In this document: positions 9,139 to 18,955 of the stretch, in pieces
How positions within the stretch are numbered: the first letter of the stretch is position 1
Layout: every line of letters begins with the position of its first letter
NCBI RefSeq assembly: GCF_007746795.1
Contig: NZ_CP036343.1
Location: forward strand, 792,480 to 856,479
DNA length: 64,000 nucleotides
Direction: 5' to 3'
From: Gimesia algae
GTDB lineage: Bacteria; Planctomycetota; Planctomycetia; Planctomycetales; Planctomycetaceae
Program-made: the position numbers and the translations under genes
The notes under the pieces: generated by a model
What the model was told of the DNA's origin: nothing
Database searches by the model: none
The model's input: the letters and a program-made list of their open reading frames with translations, nothing else

Positions 9139-9591
9139 TCAGCAGCGCACGTCATAAAACAGAGAGTAGCAGTTGACGGTGCCATCCTGATCGTAAACAA
9201 CCATGATCAATCCACCCGGATTCCTGAACTGGATCTGTCCTGCCTCTTTGTCACACTTCCAGTAGAGCCCCCCTTTGCGGGTAAATTCGTCCTGATCGGC
9301 GTTGGCGCGAAAGATCCGCATCGAAGCGGGCAGCATACTCACTCCTTCCTTGGGATCAGTCGGTTTGCGTACGGCGGAAGTAAAGATCAGACGGTATCCG
9401 GGTGAATTCGTCTTGAAAGTCCGCTGGGCGGTAAACATAAAACGGGAAGGGTTCGCGAGGGCATCCTGCAGCATTTTGTCTTCCGCTTGAGTGGTCTCCG
9501 CGCCTGCTGCATCTTGTGCCGCCAGTGTCCCCATTCCGATTCCGAGGCCTGCGACCAGTTTGACTGCCTCTCTTCTGCTTAAATCACTCAT
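9139..9591 (-). CDS. Secreted hypothetical protein with a Tat signal
   Basis: 150 residues. The N-terminus MSDLSRREAVKLVAGLGIGM has the twin-arginine pattern S-R-R-E-A and a hydrophobic stretch ending in an Ala-rich cleavage site near residue 31. The mature part is small, beta-rich and polar (GGLYWKCDKEAGQIQFRNPG, VVYDQDGTVNCYSLFYD). No known domain is recognised. A Tat signal suggests export of a folded protein. Confidence 0.72.
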   Translation of the reverse strand: MSDLSRREAVKLVAGLGIGMGTLAAQDAAGAETTQAEDKMLQDALANPSRFMFTAQRTFKTNSPGYRLIFTSAVRKPTDPKEGVSMLPASMRIFRANADQDEFTRKGGLYWKCDKEAGQIQFRNPGGLIMVVYDQDGTVNCYSLFYDVRC

Positions 9592-9719
9592 GTCTGTCTC
9601 CCGAGGCCAGGCATCGATCGCCTGTCAAATCGTTATGAAAGAAACTGTTCCTCTGATCGAACCGCGTGTCGATTGAATCTGTTTTCTCTCCCTGAATCAT
9701 ATCAGATAGGGGGCAGCAA

Positions 9720-10250
9720 TCAACGTTTTTCCGCTGGAGGTTCGTAGCGGGAGAGAAACAGCTGATAGTTCACTTTCGACTTGGAGCTGGTCGTAGTCGA
9801 TCCCTGTGTTCTGATTGAGTCTGTTTCAAACCCACCCACCGAAGTTGACTGGTCGACTTCCAGATCAACGGTCGTCTGTATCTCGCTTCGATCCAGTACC
9901 GGTTCAGTGATGACGGTCCCCTCGCTGTCAATGGCAACGGGTACAACAGTCCCCACATTAACCAGTCGCCGATAGTGCAGGCGGACTTTTAATTCCCCTT
10001 CCTCAGCATAGAATTTTCCCGACAGCATTTGCGTCTCAGGACCGGTTTTGACTTTACTGTGAAACAGCTCATCGAGGCGCGCTACCACTTCGATACTTTG
10101 CATAACCTCCTCCTGAGGGGGCTCCTCGGAAGATTTGTCATAACCGACTGCGTCCAGGCGCAGCAGATAGAGATCCTCGGCTGCCGCCGTTACACAGGTG
10201 CTGAAAAAGCTGAGAATGAGCAAGATTGTTAATTTCAATGGGAACTCCAT
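9720..10250 (-). CDS. Secreted hypothetical protein
   Basis: 176 residues. The first 22 form a signal peptide (LTILLILSFFSTCVTAAAED). The mature protein is beta-rich (VVARLDELFHSKV, GELKVRLHYRRL, QTTVDLEVDQSTSVGGFETD) and ends in a short basic tail. No domain recognised. It is followed closely upstream by small-membrane-protein copy 4, with 23 bases between. Confidence 0.68.
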   Translation of the reverse strand: MEFPLKLTILLILSFFSTCVTAAAEDLYLLRLDAVGYDKSSEEPPQEEVMQSIEVVARLDELFHSKVKTGPETQMLSGKFYAEEGELKVRLHYRRLVNVGTVVPVAIDSEGTVITEPVLDRSEIQTTVDLEVDQSTSVGGFETDSIRTQGSTTTSSKSKVNYQLFLSRYEPPAEKR

Positions 10251-10273
10251 TTCCTGTCAGACGCCAGGCAACG

Positions 10274-10531
10274 CTAAAGAATGCGATGCCAGAACTGCGC
10301 GTATTTACCAGCGATGATCATCAAAGAATCGTTGCTGTTGACGGCCCAATTTACAGGGGCATAGAAAGACTTGAGACGAGCAATCGCCTCAGGAGAGACA
10401 TCAGCCCGCAATCCGGAAGGGGTATGTAGATACCCGGAAACAGGGCCGATACTCAAGACATACAGCATCGGCAGTAAGAGAATAAACCCATACACAAAAT
10501 CCTTGAGGAAGGATCTTTTATTTTCTGACAT
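10274..10531 (-). CDS. Small one-helix membrane protein, family copy 4
   Basis: 85 residues. The helix (about 12-34) contains PMLYVLSIGPVSGY, the tail contains KSFYAPVNWAV, and the end is AQFWHRIL. It shares the Y-V-L-S-x-G-P-V and F-Y-A-P-x-x-W elements with the other three copies, copy 3 being closest. It sits 23 bases upstream of the secreted protein at 9720-10250 and may be co-transcribed with it. The function is unknown. Confidence 0.72.
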   Translation of the reverse strand: MSENKRSFLKDFVYGFILLLPMLYVLSIGPVSGYLHTPSGLRADVSPEAIARLKSFYAPVNWAVNSNDSLMIIAGKYAQFWHRIL

Positions 10532-10671
10532 CGAAATGTCTCCTGCGGTGATCAGTATGAACGGGTTTATTTTAATCGATGACAGGAGAAACGTAACCTC
10601 AATTCTTCAAAAAGAGTGGAGCAGGTCCAATAGGCGGAATTTCTCATACCGGGAATACCCTAATGACTGGT

Positions 10672-10889
10672 TTCGTGTCATTTCGTGTCTTTGGTGGTAG
10701 AAAAATCAAATTCGAGCGTTTCATCTGTTCCCATACCAGTGTGAAACCGGGTCGAACATCGCCAGGCGGGCGGACACATGGGTGCCGCCCCTACAGCAGA
10801 GAAGGTGGGTAACGTAAAACTGAATTGTGGGATTTCACTGACAGTTTCCTGTTGTCTGCGACAACCCCGGATTGCATCCGGGGGGCACC
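10672..10889 (+). repeat. Intergenic repeat family A, copy 1
   Basis: A composite repeat of about 218 bases. It starts with a TTTCGTGTC-rich block, passes through CGCCAGGCGGGCGGACACAT and ends with the hairpin GTTGTCTGCGACAAC and CCCCGGATTGCATCCGGGG. Further copies lie at 14164-14356 (shorter, diverged middle) and 14593-14809. No protein-coding potential. Confidence 0.8.
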
Positions 10890-11129
10890 CTTTCATTCAT
10901 TCCAACAGCCTTATCAGGTGTGACTTGGAATGATGCCTGCTCAATCATTATAGGCTCAGGGTCAACGATTGCGACCGCTAACAGTGTAGGTGACTCACCT
11001 GTAATACTTGCCATTGAGGCTACCGGGGATAGTTTTGTGATGCTTTCATGGGATGCTAATATTTGGAATAGTGACATAACTAATTGTGGTGCTAACCCTG
11101 ATAATTGTTCATTTTTCGAAGATGCATAG
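10872..11129 (+). other. Possible gene remnant after repeat A (doubtful ORF)
   Basis: An 85-codon frame begins inside the repeat. From about 10905 it reads like real protein (SGVTWNDACSIIIGSGSTIA, VILAIEATGDSFVMLSWDAN) and ends at 11129. No ribosome site is visible and the first codons come from the repeat, so it may be the tail of a gene cut by the repeat rather than an intact gene. The family is not recognised. The following 11130-11335 holds no gene that I can support. Confidence 0.25.
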
Positions 11130-11335
11130 AGCCTAAAGATAGTGAGGTGAATTCATACAGTGCGATTTTGAGTTTAGGAAAGACTTGTCTTGCTTTATCT
11201 GCTCTGTTTGTTGCTTCCAATCTAGGGAGCAGACAGAGAGGGAATGCAGACTGTCTGAGGCTCAGAGGTTGCAGATTCAAAGGGCAGGGCAAAAGCAGAA
11301 ACGAAAGCCTTGCGGTTGTGGGAAAAAGAAAGCAC

Positions 11336-12112
11336 TTAATTAATGGTTACTCTGTCTAAGGCTTCTGCTACATCATCGCCTCGCCAAGTAACTTCATAGG
11401 AAAAACCAGCCCCGGTATCTTCAATCAGATCCAAATCTAAAAGTTGTGCAAATGCCTCTTTGGCATTCCGATAATCTGACATGTAACCGGTATTACAGAA
11501 TTCTCTATCGCCTACCTTAATTTCAGTTTCGGTGAGAGTTTCAGCATGGATAATCTCATGTGCAGGATGGTTGGCAGCATACATCAGCATATCACGTGCG
11601 GGATAAGTTAGACGTTTTAAACCTTCCTTATTCTGGAAAGAATCAAAGCGGATGTTATCAGCGAGTGAAACGCCCACATTTGTGATTTCAAACTTTTCTT
11701 TACCTACACGTCTAATCATACCATATTGTTCAAGCGATGAAATAGCGTTTACCCAAAGGTCTTCGCCTGACTCTTTTTTACCTTTGAATAATTCAACCTT
11801 GCCTGCTTCAAGAATTGTGAAATGCATATTCTTTGTGAGGTGCAAGTATCGATCTGGTGTGCGAGTGCAACCCAGTAGAACGGTATGAGCTTCTGCTGAA
11901 AGTGATATTTCGTGACTGCCTTTTGCGGTTGTAGTTTCTGACCTATAAGAATCATAGATATAATGAAAAAACGATAGTACGAAAATAGCAGCAGATATCC
12001 ACAATGTTATAAGTGATTCAGTAGATTCCGTAACGTAATATGTCGCTACGCTGCCAATCACAACAATCAAGGCTCCAACAGCTGTACGGAATGAATTAAT
12101 GTGTTCGCTCAT
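11336..12112 (-). CDS. Hypothetical membrane protein, possible winged-helix tail
   Basis: 258 residues. Two transmembrane helices at the N-terminus (about 11-30 and 36-53) are followed by a cytoplasmic region. Residues 120-155 (ISSLEQYGMIRRVGKEKFEI) read like the recognition helix and wing of a winged-helix domain, as does the C-terminal EAFAQLLDLDLIEDTGAGFS. This is suggestive only; no family is recognised. AT-rich compared with the genes around 16-24 kb. First gene of the accessory stretch ending near the tRNA-Lys fragment. Confidence 0.7.
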   Translation of the reverse strand: MSEHINSFRTAVGALIVVIGSVATYYVTESTESLITLWISAAIFVLSFFHYIYDSYRSETTTAKGSHEISLSAEAHTVLLGCTRTPDRYLHLTKNMHFTILEAGKVELFKGKKESGEDLWVNAISSLEQYGMIRRVGKEKFEITNVGVSLADNIRFDSFQNKEGLKRLTYPARDMLMYAANHPAHEIIHAETLTETEIKVGDREFCNTGYMSDYRNAKEAFAQLLDLDLIEDTGAGFSYEVTWRGDDVAEALDRVTIN

Positions 12113-12165
12113 GCTCTGTTAATTTCGTTTATTGACGTTGAAGTACAGGTCAGCACCTATAAAAA

Positions 12166-12197
12166 AAGCCTTGCTTAAATTGAATCAAGCAAGGCTT
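12166..12197 (-). terminator. Hairpin terminator of the gene at 12279-12770
   Basis: Perfect 11-bp stem AAGCCTTGCTT / AAGCAAGGCTT with a 10-base spacer. The A-run at 12161-12167 gives a U-tract on the minus strand. Confidence 0.85.
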
Positions 12198-12278
12198 AGA
12201 GAATGTTTCTATTGCACATTAAAAATAGCACCGGAATAAAATATGCGGTTGCCTTCTCGGAAATATGGTGCCAATTTT

Positions 12279-12770
12279 TTAGCCAATATCTAAGCCAGAA
12301 CTACTCATACCGGAAGGTGGTGGAGGCGGGGATGTTGCCCTACTATGCCAATACGGATAATCGTATCCTTCTTCTCTATCAGGCAAATCCACTGGAGCTC
12401 CATCATTGAAGCCATCGTAGACTGCAACAATGTACTCTCTTGCTTTGATAGTCAATGTAACCTGACTGGGAATAATTTCCTGTCCAGTAACTGCTGCTGC
12501 TAATATTGCGAATGATCCGATCGGTCCTACAAGCTTTTTAGTCATAGCATCAATCTTATTTAATGTATTCAAAGCAAGCACCACACAATCACCGACTTTA
12601 CCAATAAAAGAAACCCCCGATTCTTCAAGGATCTTAGGATCATCCGTTATATTTATTTCGGAAGGCTCAACAACCTGCCCTGTCTTCTCTTGGATCAAAC
12701 GTAGAGACTGTTGAATTCTTTCCGTATCTTCCCTTAACTTTTCAATCTCTTTTTTGGTTTCAGAGTCCAT
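12279..12770 (-). CDS. Hypothetical protein with coiled-coil start and proline-rich end
   Basis: 163 residues from MDSETKKEIEKLREDTERIQ; GGAGAA lies about 10 bases upstream of this start. The first 30 residues are a charged coiled coil. The middle (about 55-105) is hydrophobic (KLVGPIGSFAILAAAVTGQE). The end is PPPPP followed by GMSSSGLDIG. No family recognised. It lies in the AT-rich accessory stretch and has its own terminator. Confidence 0.65.
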   Translation of the reverse strand: MDSETKKEIEKLREDTERIQQSLRLIQEKTGQVVEPSEINITDDPKILEESGVSFIGKVGDCVVLALNTLNKIDAMTKKLVGPIGSFAILAAAVTGQEIIPSQVTLTIKAREYIVAVYDGFNDGAPVDLPDREEGYDYPYWHSRATSPPPPPSGMSSSGLDIG

Positions 12771-12793
12771 AATGAATTGTTCTCCACAAAATG

Positions 12794-12825
12794 AAATCCC
12801 CACAACATATATGTTGTGGGGATTT
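12794..12825 (-). terminator. Perfect 32-base palindrome, terminator hairpin
   Basis: AAATCCCCACAACATA is followed directly by its exact reverse complement, 5 bases beyond the stop of the gene at 12831-13031. It can end transcription on either strand. It lies just upstream of the ATG at 12770, so a protein-binding palindrome cannot be excluded. Confidence 0.75.
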
Positions 12826-12830
12826 AGATT

Positions 12831-13031
12831 TTAAAGTTGTCCGTTATGCCCTGCTATGACTGCTCTTCCAATTTCAGCTTCTTGATTTGGTCCTGCGTCA
12901 ATATGTCGTTCAATATGCTGATTATCATTATCAGAACAGACTACATACCTACCATTTCTAAGTTGTGTCTGCTTAATAATAACCACACCATCATTCATTC
13001 GATACGTACGTGTCGCATACTTCGAAGTCAT
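12831..13031 (-). CDS. Small hypothetical protein
   Basis: 66 residues, polar, not recognised. AAAAGGAG lies about 6 bases before the ATG and a perfect hairpin follows the stop, which together support a real gene. The sequence has RTYRMNDGVVIIKQTQLRNG and a His/Asn-rich middle. No membrane segment or cysteine pair; a single Cys is at about residue 32. Confidence 0.6.
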   Translation of the reverse strand: MTSKYATRTYRMNDGVVIIKQTQLRNGRYVVCSDNDNQHIERHIDAGPNQEAEIGRAVIAGHNGQL

Positions 13032-13082
13032 TACATGCTCCTTTTCAAACGAGAACTATAAACTCGGAGGACGCCCCCCCTT

Positions 13083-13412
13083 TCAATCATCGATATTTTC
13101 ATCTTCAGAGGATTCGCTTTTCTTATCCTCATCAATCGCATCAGATAAGCCTTGACTGAAATAAATCGTATCACACAAATCCACTCTGTGTACTAGACCG
13201 ACATACCGTCCATCCTTCTTTGAATATTCAATCATACCTAATTTTTCAAACGTACGGAGTATAAGAATATTCATTTTATGTACATCATTCGTTGCTTCAT
13301 GCAATTTCCTTGCTTCATTCCGCAGTTGTCGTCCAGATGCAATATGATAAATTATACCAGTAATTAGACCTGCAATAATCCCACTAATAATTGAGACACC
13401 CCAATCATTCAT
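13083..13412 (-). CDS. Small membrane protein, unknown
   Basis: 109 residues from the ATG at 13412, preceded by GGAGAGAG; an upstream in-frame ATG at 13502 lacks a ribosome site. One transmembrane helix (about 5-25, VSIISGIIAGLITGIIYHIA) is followed by a charged helix, then LRTFEKLGMIEYSKKDGRY, a pattern similar to the winged-helix-like segment of the protein at 11336-12112. The C-terminus is strongly acidic. No family recognised. Confidence 0.65.
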   Translation of the reverse strand: MNDWGVSIISGIIAGLITGIIYHIASGRQLRNEARKLHEATNDVHKMNILILRTFEKLGMIEYSKKDGRYVGLVHRVDLCDTIYFSQGLSDAIDEDKKSESSEDENIDD

Positions 13413-13532
13413 ACTCTCTCCATTTAAATACCGTAAAATAGTAATGCAGGCTCCTAATAAGTAGAACGAATTTCCCCCAGGTAAGATCACAGTATTTATC
13501 ATTTTTTAAAATTCGACTGGTACAAGAAAAAA

Positions 13533-13556
13533 AGACCACTGAATAAGCAGCGGTCT
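13533..13556 (-). terminator. Hairpin terminator of the zinc-ribbon gene
   Basis: AGACCACTG and CAGCGGTCT pair with one mismatch around a 6-base loop. An A-run on the plus strand just before it gives a U-tract on the minus strand. It lies 27 bases past the stop of 13583-13840. Confidence 0.7.
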
Positions 13557-13582
13557 CTTCAGGTGTTCCGTCCTCAACATAG

Positions 13583-13840
13583 TCAAGAATTCTGCTGGCG
13601 GCTTGTCGTGTGTGGTCTTGTCATGAATTTATGACCGTTTTCACAAAGAAAATCAGTGTAACCAGTCCCGCCATTTGTGATGACAGCAGGTGCACCACCA
13701 CAGACATCACAGGTTGCAAATTCATGATGATATGACCTGATGCACCTGCTATTAGGGCAGCACCAGTTTTCAGGCTCAGACATATCACGCTGACGATTTA
13801 TAAGTGTTTCGCCACACTCATCACAGATAGGTAATTCCAT
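13583..13840 (-). CDS. Small zinc-ribbon-like protein, copy 1
   Basis: 85 residues with AAGGAG upstream. Cysteines occur as CDEC (6-9), CCPNSRC (27-33), CDVC (44-47) and one C near 65, enough for two zinc-binding knuckles. The C-terminal pattern CGGAPA, then FLCENGHKF, is repeated almost exactly in the protein at 15481-15729 (CGAPPA, YLCENNHEF). It is probably a DNA/RNA- or protein-binding zinc protein; the function is not known. Confidence 0.7.
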   Translation of the reverse strand: MELPICDECGETLINRQRDMSEPENWCCPNSRCIRSYHHEFATCDVCGGAPAVITNGGTGYTDFLCENGHKFMTRPHTTSRQQNS

Positions 13841-14060
13841 TGGATAATCTCCTTATTATGGAATACGAAAAATAAGAAACTTCCTGATCTCTCAGTATAT
13901 CAATTTTTTCTGATGAGAGAAGAACCTATTTTCCAATTGTGACTTATAAGTTACGACGCTTCCGTCTGTCTGCTTGCTACTTATGCACAACCGAAAACCA
14001 ATCAGGTTGAAACAGAAAGCCTTGCCATCATCGTAAATATCTTGATAGCAATGTTTTAAG
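13841..14060. other. Gap without a supported gene
   Basis: AT-rich sequence upstream of the zinc-ribbon gene. From about 14013 it reads GAAAGCCTTGCC, resembling the start of the tRNA-Lys terminator at 15848, so the flank of the tRNA was probably duplicated together with the fragment at 14061. Confidence 0.4.
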
Positions 14061-14113
14061 AGTGCCCGCCAAGAACCGAACCTAGAACCTACTCATTGAA
14101 GAGTCGGTTGCTC
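14061..14113 (-). pseudogene. tRNA-Lys fragment (degraded)
   Basis: The segment from AGTGCCCGCC through AACCTAGAACCTACT to AGAGTCGGTTGCTC matches the T-arm, variable loop, anticodon arm and part of the D-arm of the intact tRNA-Lys at 15895-15967, with several changes, and then stops before the acceptor 5' half. Partial tRNA copies of this sort are typical scars of integration at a tRNA 3' end. The anticodon region is altered, so it is not functional. Confidence 0.65.
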
Positions 14114-14163
14114 GAAGGAGTTTCTTCTAACAGGAATACGTCCCTATGATTGTTTTGCTGTCA

Positions 14164-14356
14164 GTTAGTGTCTTTTCGTGGAAGAAATATCAAATTCGAG
14201 CGTTTCATCGGTTCCCATACCGGTGTGAAACCGGGTCGAACATCGCCAGGCGGGCGGACACATGGGTGCCGCCCCTACGACAGGGGAGGTTGGAACTGAT
14301 GAGTTGGATCGAGAGTCTGCTCTGACAGTTTCCTGTTGTCTGCGACAACCCCGAGA
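14164..14356 (+). repeat. Intergenic repeat family A, copy 2
   Basis: Matches 10672-10889 from TTAGTGTCTTTTCGTGG through CGCCAGGCGGGCGGACACAT to GTTGTCTGCGACAACCCCG. The middle is replaced by unrelated sequence and the final CCGGATT hairpin is missing. Confidence 0.75.
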
Positions 14357-14400
14357 GTGGTTCTCTTAAATCATAGCGGCACCGTCGGTCAAGCCGAGCG

Positions 14401-14466
14401 GTGGCACACGGACGACTGATCTAATAAGGATGATTACCCAACTCTAGATAGATTTCCGTGTGCCAC
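14401..14466. repeat. Inverted repeat between repeat-A copies
   Basis: GTGGCACACGGA at 14401-14412 and its exact complement TCCGTGTGCCAC at 14455-14466 enclose 42 bases. It could form a stem-loop. The flanks contain further GC-rich short inversions (GTCCGGCTCGTCCGGC). Confidence 0.55.
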
Positions 14467-14592
14467 GGTCCGGCTCGTCCGGCCGTGCCTGGTAAATATA
14501 GGACGCTCGGTTCTGAAACAAACGCGGCAGCGGCAACCTCCTGCTCGCTCCGCTCGGCCCGAATTGCATTCGGACTTACCCACTTTTACTTT

Positions 14593-14809
14593 CGTGTGGT
14601 TTCGTGTCTTTTCGTGGTAGAAAAATCAAATCCGAGAGGTTCATCTGTGCCCATACCGGTGTGAAACTGGTTTGAACATCGCCAGGCGGGCGGACACATG
14701 GGTGCCGCCCCTACGGCAGAGAAGGTGGGTAACGTAAAACTGAATTGTGTGATTTCCCTGACAGTTTCCTGCTGTCTGCGACAACCCCGGATTACATCCG
14801 GGGGCACCC
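14593..14809 (+). repeat. Intergenic repeat family A, copy 3
   Basis: A nearly full copy of 10672-10889, including GGTGGGTAACGTAAAACTGA and the terminal GTTTCC, TGTCTGCGACA and CCCCGGATTACATCCGGGG. An inverted partial copy of its left end (CCACGAAAAGTACGAAACCA) follows at about 14968-15000. Confidence 0.78.
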
Positions 14810-14813
14810 TCTG

Positions 14814-15480
14814 TGTTTATTGGTTCGGTATTTTCATCTGCGGGGCTGAGGGGCAGATCGTTTATAATGCTTTGTGAAACCTGGATATTTCACCATCACT
14901 GTTGGACGAGGAATTACAACGAGCCAACAGTGCCACCAGGGGATTTGCTTTTTCAGTTTTTTGCTACCACGAAAAGTACGAAACCACACGAACATTTTTG
15001 GGAGAGTTTATCTTACTCCAGGAGGAACGTAGGAAGATGAGTCGCTGTTTCAAACTAATCTTTATTTATGTTTACTTTGTGAGCGCTGATTTCAGGCTTT
15101 GTCTGATTTCTTTGATTGAAGGAATATTTTCTGCAAAGGCACGGGGGCGTCAAGGGGGGCTGAACAGAATCGGGTGGCGATACTGGTTGACAGGGGTCCG
15201 ATCTGGTGCAACGCCGGGGCGGTTTCGAGACGAAACTCTGCGAAGTGCGGCGACCCGCAGGCATACATTGGGAACCAGTGTTGTTGTGCGAGCTGATTAT
15301 CTGGAAAAAAGGGGTCGATTTGCGATGAACACCGGGAACAAGTGGCGTGTGTTTCAGTGCACTGTAAACTGGTCACGCGCGCGACTCAATCAGGCGCTTA
15401 TTCTGGCTGGTGGCAAGACCTTATCAAGTCCAATTTATTCAGTGAAAATCGGGAGCAGGTTCGGATGAATCAAGCAGGAA
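14814..15480. other. Gap without a supported gene
   Basis: A plus-strand frame of 188 codons spans 14902-15468. It has no ribosome site, no recognisable domain and an uneven composition, and it begins inside repeat-derived sequence, so I do not call it. The stretch may hold decayed gene fragments. Confidence 0.4.
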
Positions 15481-15729
15481 TTATTTATAAAGTTCCGGTC
15501 TGGGCTTGAGCTGTTCGGAAAACTCGTGATTGTTCTCACAGAGATAAGAGGTGTAGTGGTTACTGCCTCTCAATATTTTCGCAGGAGGAGCGCCACAGTC
15601 AGGACATTTGGCATCAGAATGAAAGATCGATTTCAGACAGCGGTTATTTTTACAAACCTGTTTTTCGGACTCGTCTGAATCAGACTTGATTTTAACCAGC
15701 GTCTTAAAGCAGGCAGGACAAGTGCGCAT
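15481..15729 (-). CDS. Small zinc-ribbon-like protein, copy 2
   Basis: 82 residues, AAGGAG about 9 bases before the ATG. Cysteines: CPAC (4-7), CKNNRC (26-31), CPDC (42-45), and C64 in YLCENNHEF. The layout and the C-terminal CGAPPA and LCENNHEF match the protein at 13583-13840, so the two are paralogues lying on either side of the tRNA-Lys fragment and repeat-A copies. Function unknown; metal binding is likely. Confidence 0.72.
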   Translation of the reverse strand: MRTCPACFKTLVKIKSDSDESEKQVCKNNRCLKSIFHSDAKCPDCGAPPAKILRGSNHYTSYLCENNHEFSEQLKPRPELYK

Positions 15730-15847
15730 CTTGTCTAACTCCTTGATTGACCCTTTATAATAAAGCTTGGAACCCCACTACAATCATTTTAAACCGAAAC
15801 TTGAACACAGGTCACTGAGCAGCCACACTGAAGCCGGATAAAAAATG

Positions 15848-15889
15848 AAAGCCTTGGGATTGCCGCAAATGCAGCAAACACAAGGCTTT
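15848..15889 (-). terminator. Terminator after tRNA-Lys
   Basis: AAAGCCTTG and CAAGGCTTT form a 9-bp stem directly downstream of the tRNA 3' end, with A-rich plus-strand sequence giving U's on the minus strand. Confidence 0.75.
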
Positions 15890-15894
15890 AAAAG

Positions 15895-15967
<73 letters not shown>

Positions 15968-15982
15968 GTTGTTGTTATTCGT

Positions 15983-16011
15983 ATTCTAGTTCGGTGAAAT
16001 TCATCCGACAA
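15983..16011 (-). promoter_or_regulatory. Promoter of tRNA-Lys
   Basis: TTGTCG, 17 bases, TAGAAT on the minus strand, ending 15 bases before the tRNA 5' end. The same TAGAAT -10 box is seen before the tRNA cluster at 30.4 kb. Confidence 0.6.
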
Positions 16012-16162
16012 GAGTATGCGGCACCTTCTCTCAGGTGATAACAATAATTATCGTCCGAGAGGTCGTCAAACATCGATAAACTTATCTGAAAATCAGGAAC
16101 CGGCTGCGATTTCACAGCCGACTCCTGCATAAAATCTGAACTTCAAGTCAAGCAGGCCGGGA

Positions 16163-17866
<1,704 letters not shown>

Positions 17867-18943
17867 ATGAGACGCTTACCATCTGTGAAACTGTCGGCTT
17901 GCCTGATGTCTGCTCTGGCTTTGTGTTTTGTCAGCCAGACTGAATCGTTTGGAAAAGGACCTGAGAAAACGACTCCCGAACAACCGGGGCTCGTCATGCA
18001 GGAATTTATCTACGATCAGGCTCCCTTTCCGTCGTGCCATGCTTCGACGATTGCTGAGACACCTGAAGGGCTGGTTTGTGCATTTTTTGGTGGAACGGCT
18101 GAGAAAAATCCGGATGTCGAAATCTGGTTGTCTCGCAATCAGGGGGAGGGCTGGTCGGCTCCTGTCAGTGTCGCAGATGGGGTTAAAGACTCATCCAAAC
18201 GCTGGCCGTGCTGGAACCCGGTCCTGTTTCAAACTAAGCCCGGCACGCTACTGCTGTTTTATAAGGTCGGCCCTAATCCGAGTGAATGGTGGGGCATGCT
18301 CAAGATTTCTCACGACAATGGCAAGACCTGGGGCAAAGCGCGACGTCTGCCCGAGGGCTTTGTCGGCCCGGTCAAGAACAAGCCGTTCCTGCTGTCTGAT
18401 GGCACCTTACTCTGCCCGGCCAGTACGGAGCACGATGGCTGGCAGTTGCAGATGGAATGGACGCCCGATCTGGGAAAGACCTGGCATCGTACGGGGCCGT
18501 TGAACGACGGACGTGAAATTGGTGCAATCCAGCCTTCGATACTTCAATATGGCGACAAACTGCAGATTCTCTGTCGCAGTCGTCAGGGTAAGATCGTAGA
18601 AGCCTGGTCGGAAGACAATGGACGATCCTGGAGCAAAGTCACGCCGACTTCGCTGCCTAATCCGAACAGCGGAACTGATGCGGTCACTCTCAAAGATGGC
18701 CGGGCGCTATTGGTTTATAATCCCACCCAAAAGGGACGTAGCCCACTGCATGTCGCGATTTCTGAGGATGGCAAACACTGGAAAACCGGACTGGTTCTGG
18801 AAGACCAGAAAGGGGAATACTCTTATCCGGCTGTAATCCAGACGTCCGACGGAAAAGTGCATATCACTTACACCTGGAGACGAGAGCTGGTTAAGCATGT
18901 GGTCATTGACCCCGACCAACTGGAACTCAAAGAGATTGATTGA
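17867..18943 (+). CDS. Secreted BNR/sialidase-fold protein
   Basis: 358 residues from MRRLPSVKLSACLMSALALC, a signal peptide; GAAGAAGG lies upstream. The mature part has repeated Asp-box-like blocks (SRNQGEGWSAPV, SHDNGKTWGKA, TPDLGKTWHRTG, SEDNGRSWSKV, SEDGKHWKTG) of a six-bladed propeller as in exo-alpha-sialidase-like proteins. The catalytic Arg/Tyr/Glu set of true sialidases cannot be confirmed, so the sugar target is open. It is followed after 12 bases by an acyltransferase gene. Confidence 0.88.
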   Translation: MRRLPSVKLSACLMSALALCFVSQTESFGKGPEKTTPEQPGLVMQEFIYDQAPFPSCHASTIAETPEGLVCAFFGGTAEKNPDVEIWLSRNQGEGWSAPVSVADGVKDSSKRWPCWNPVLFQTKPGTLLLFYKVGPNPSEWWGMLKISHDNGKTWGKARRLPEGFVGPVKNKPFLLSDGTLLCPASTEHDGWQLQMEWTPDLGKTWHRTGPLNDGREIGAIQPSILQYGDKLQILCRSRQGKIVEAWSEDNGRSWSKVTPTSLPNPNSGTDAVTLKDGRALLVYNPTQKGRSPLHVAISEDGKHWKTGLVLEDQKGEYSYPAVIQTSDGKVHITYTWRRELVKHVVIDPDQLELKEID

Positions 18944-18955
18944 GAGGCGGAGAAA

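Noticed and set aside
14902-15468. Plus-strand 188-codon frame
   Set aside because: Begins in repeat-derived sequence, has no ribosome site or domain, and its composition is uneven.
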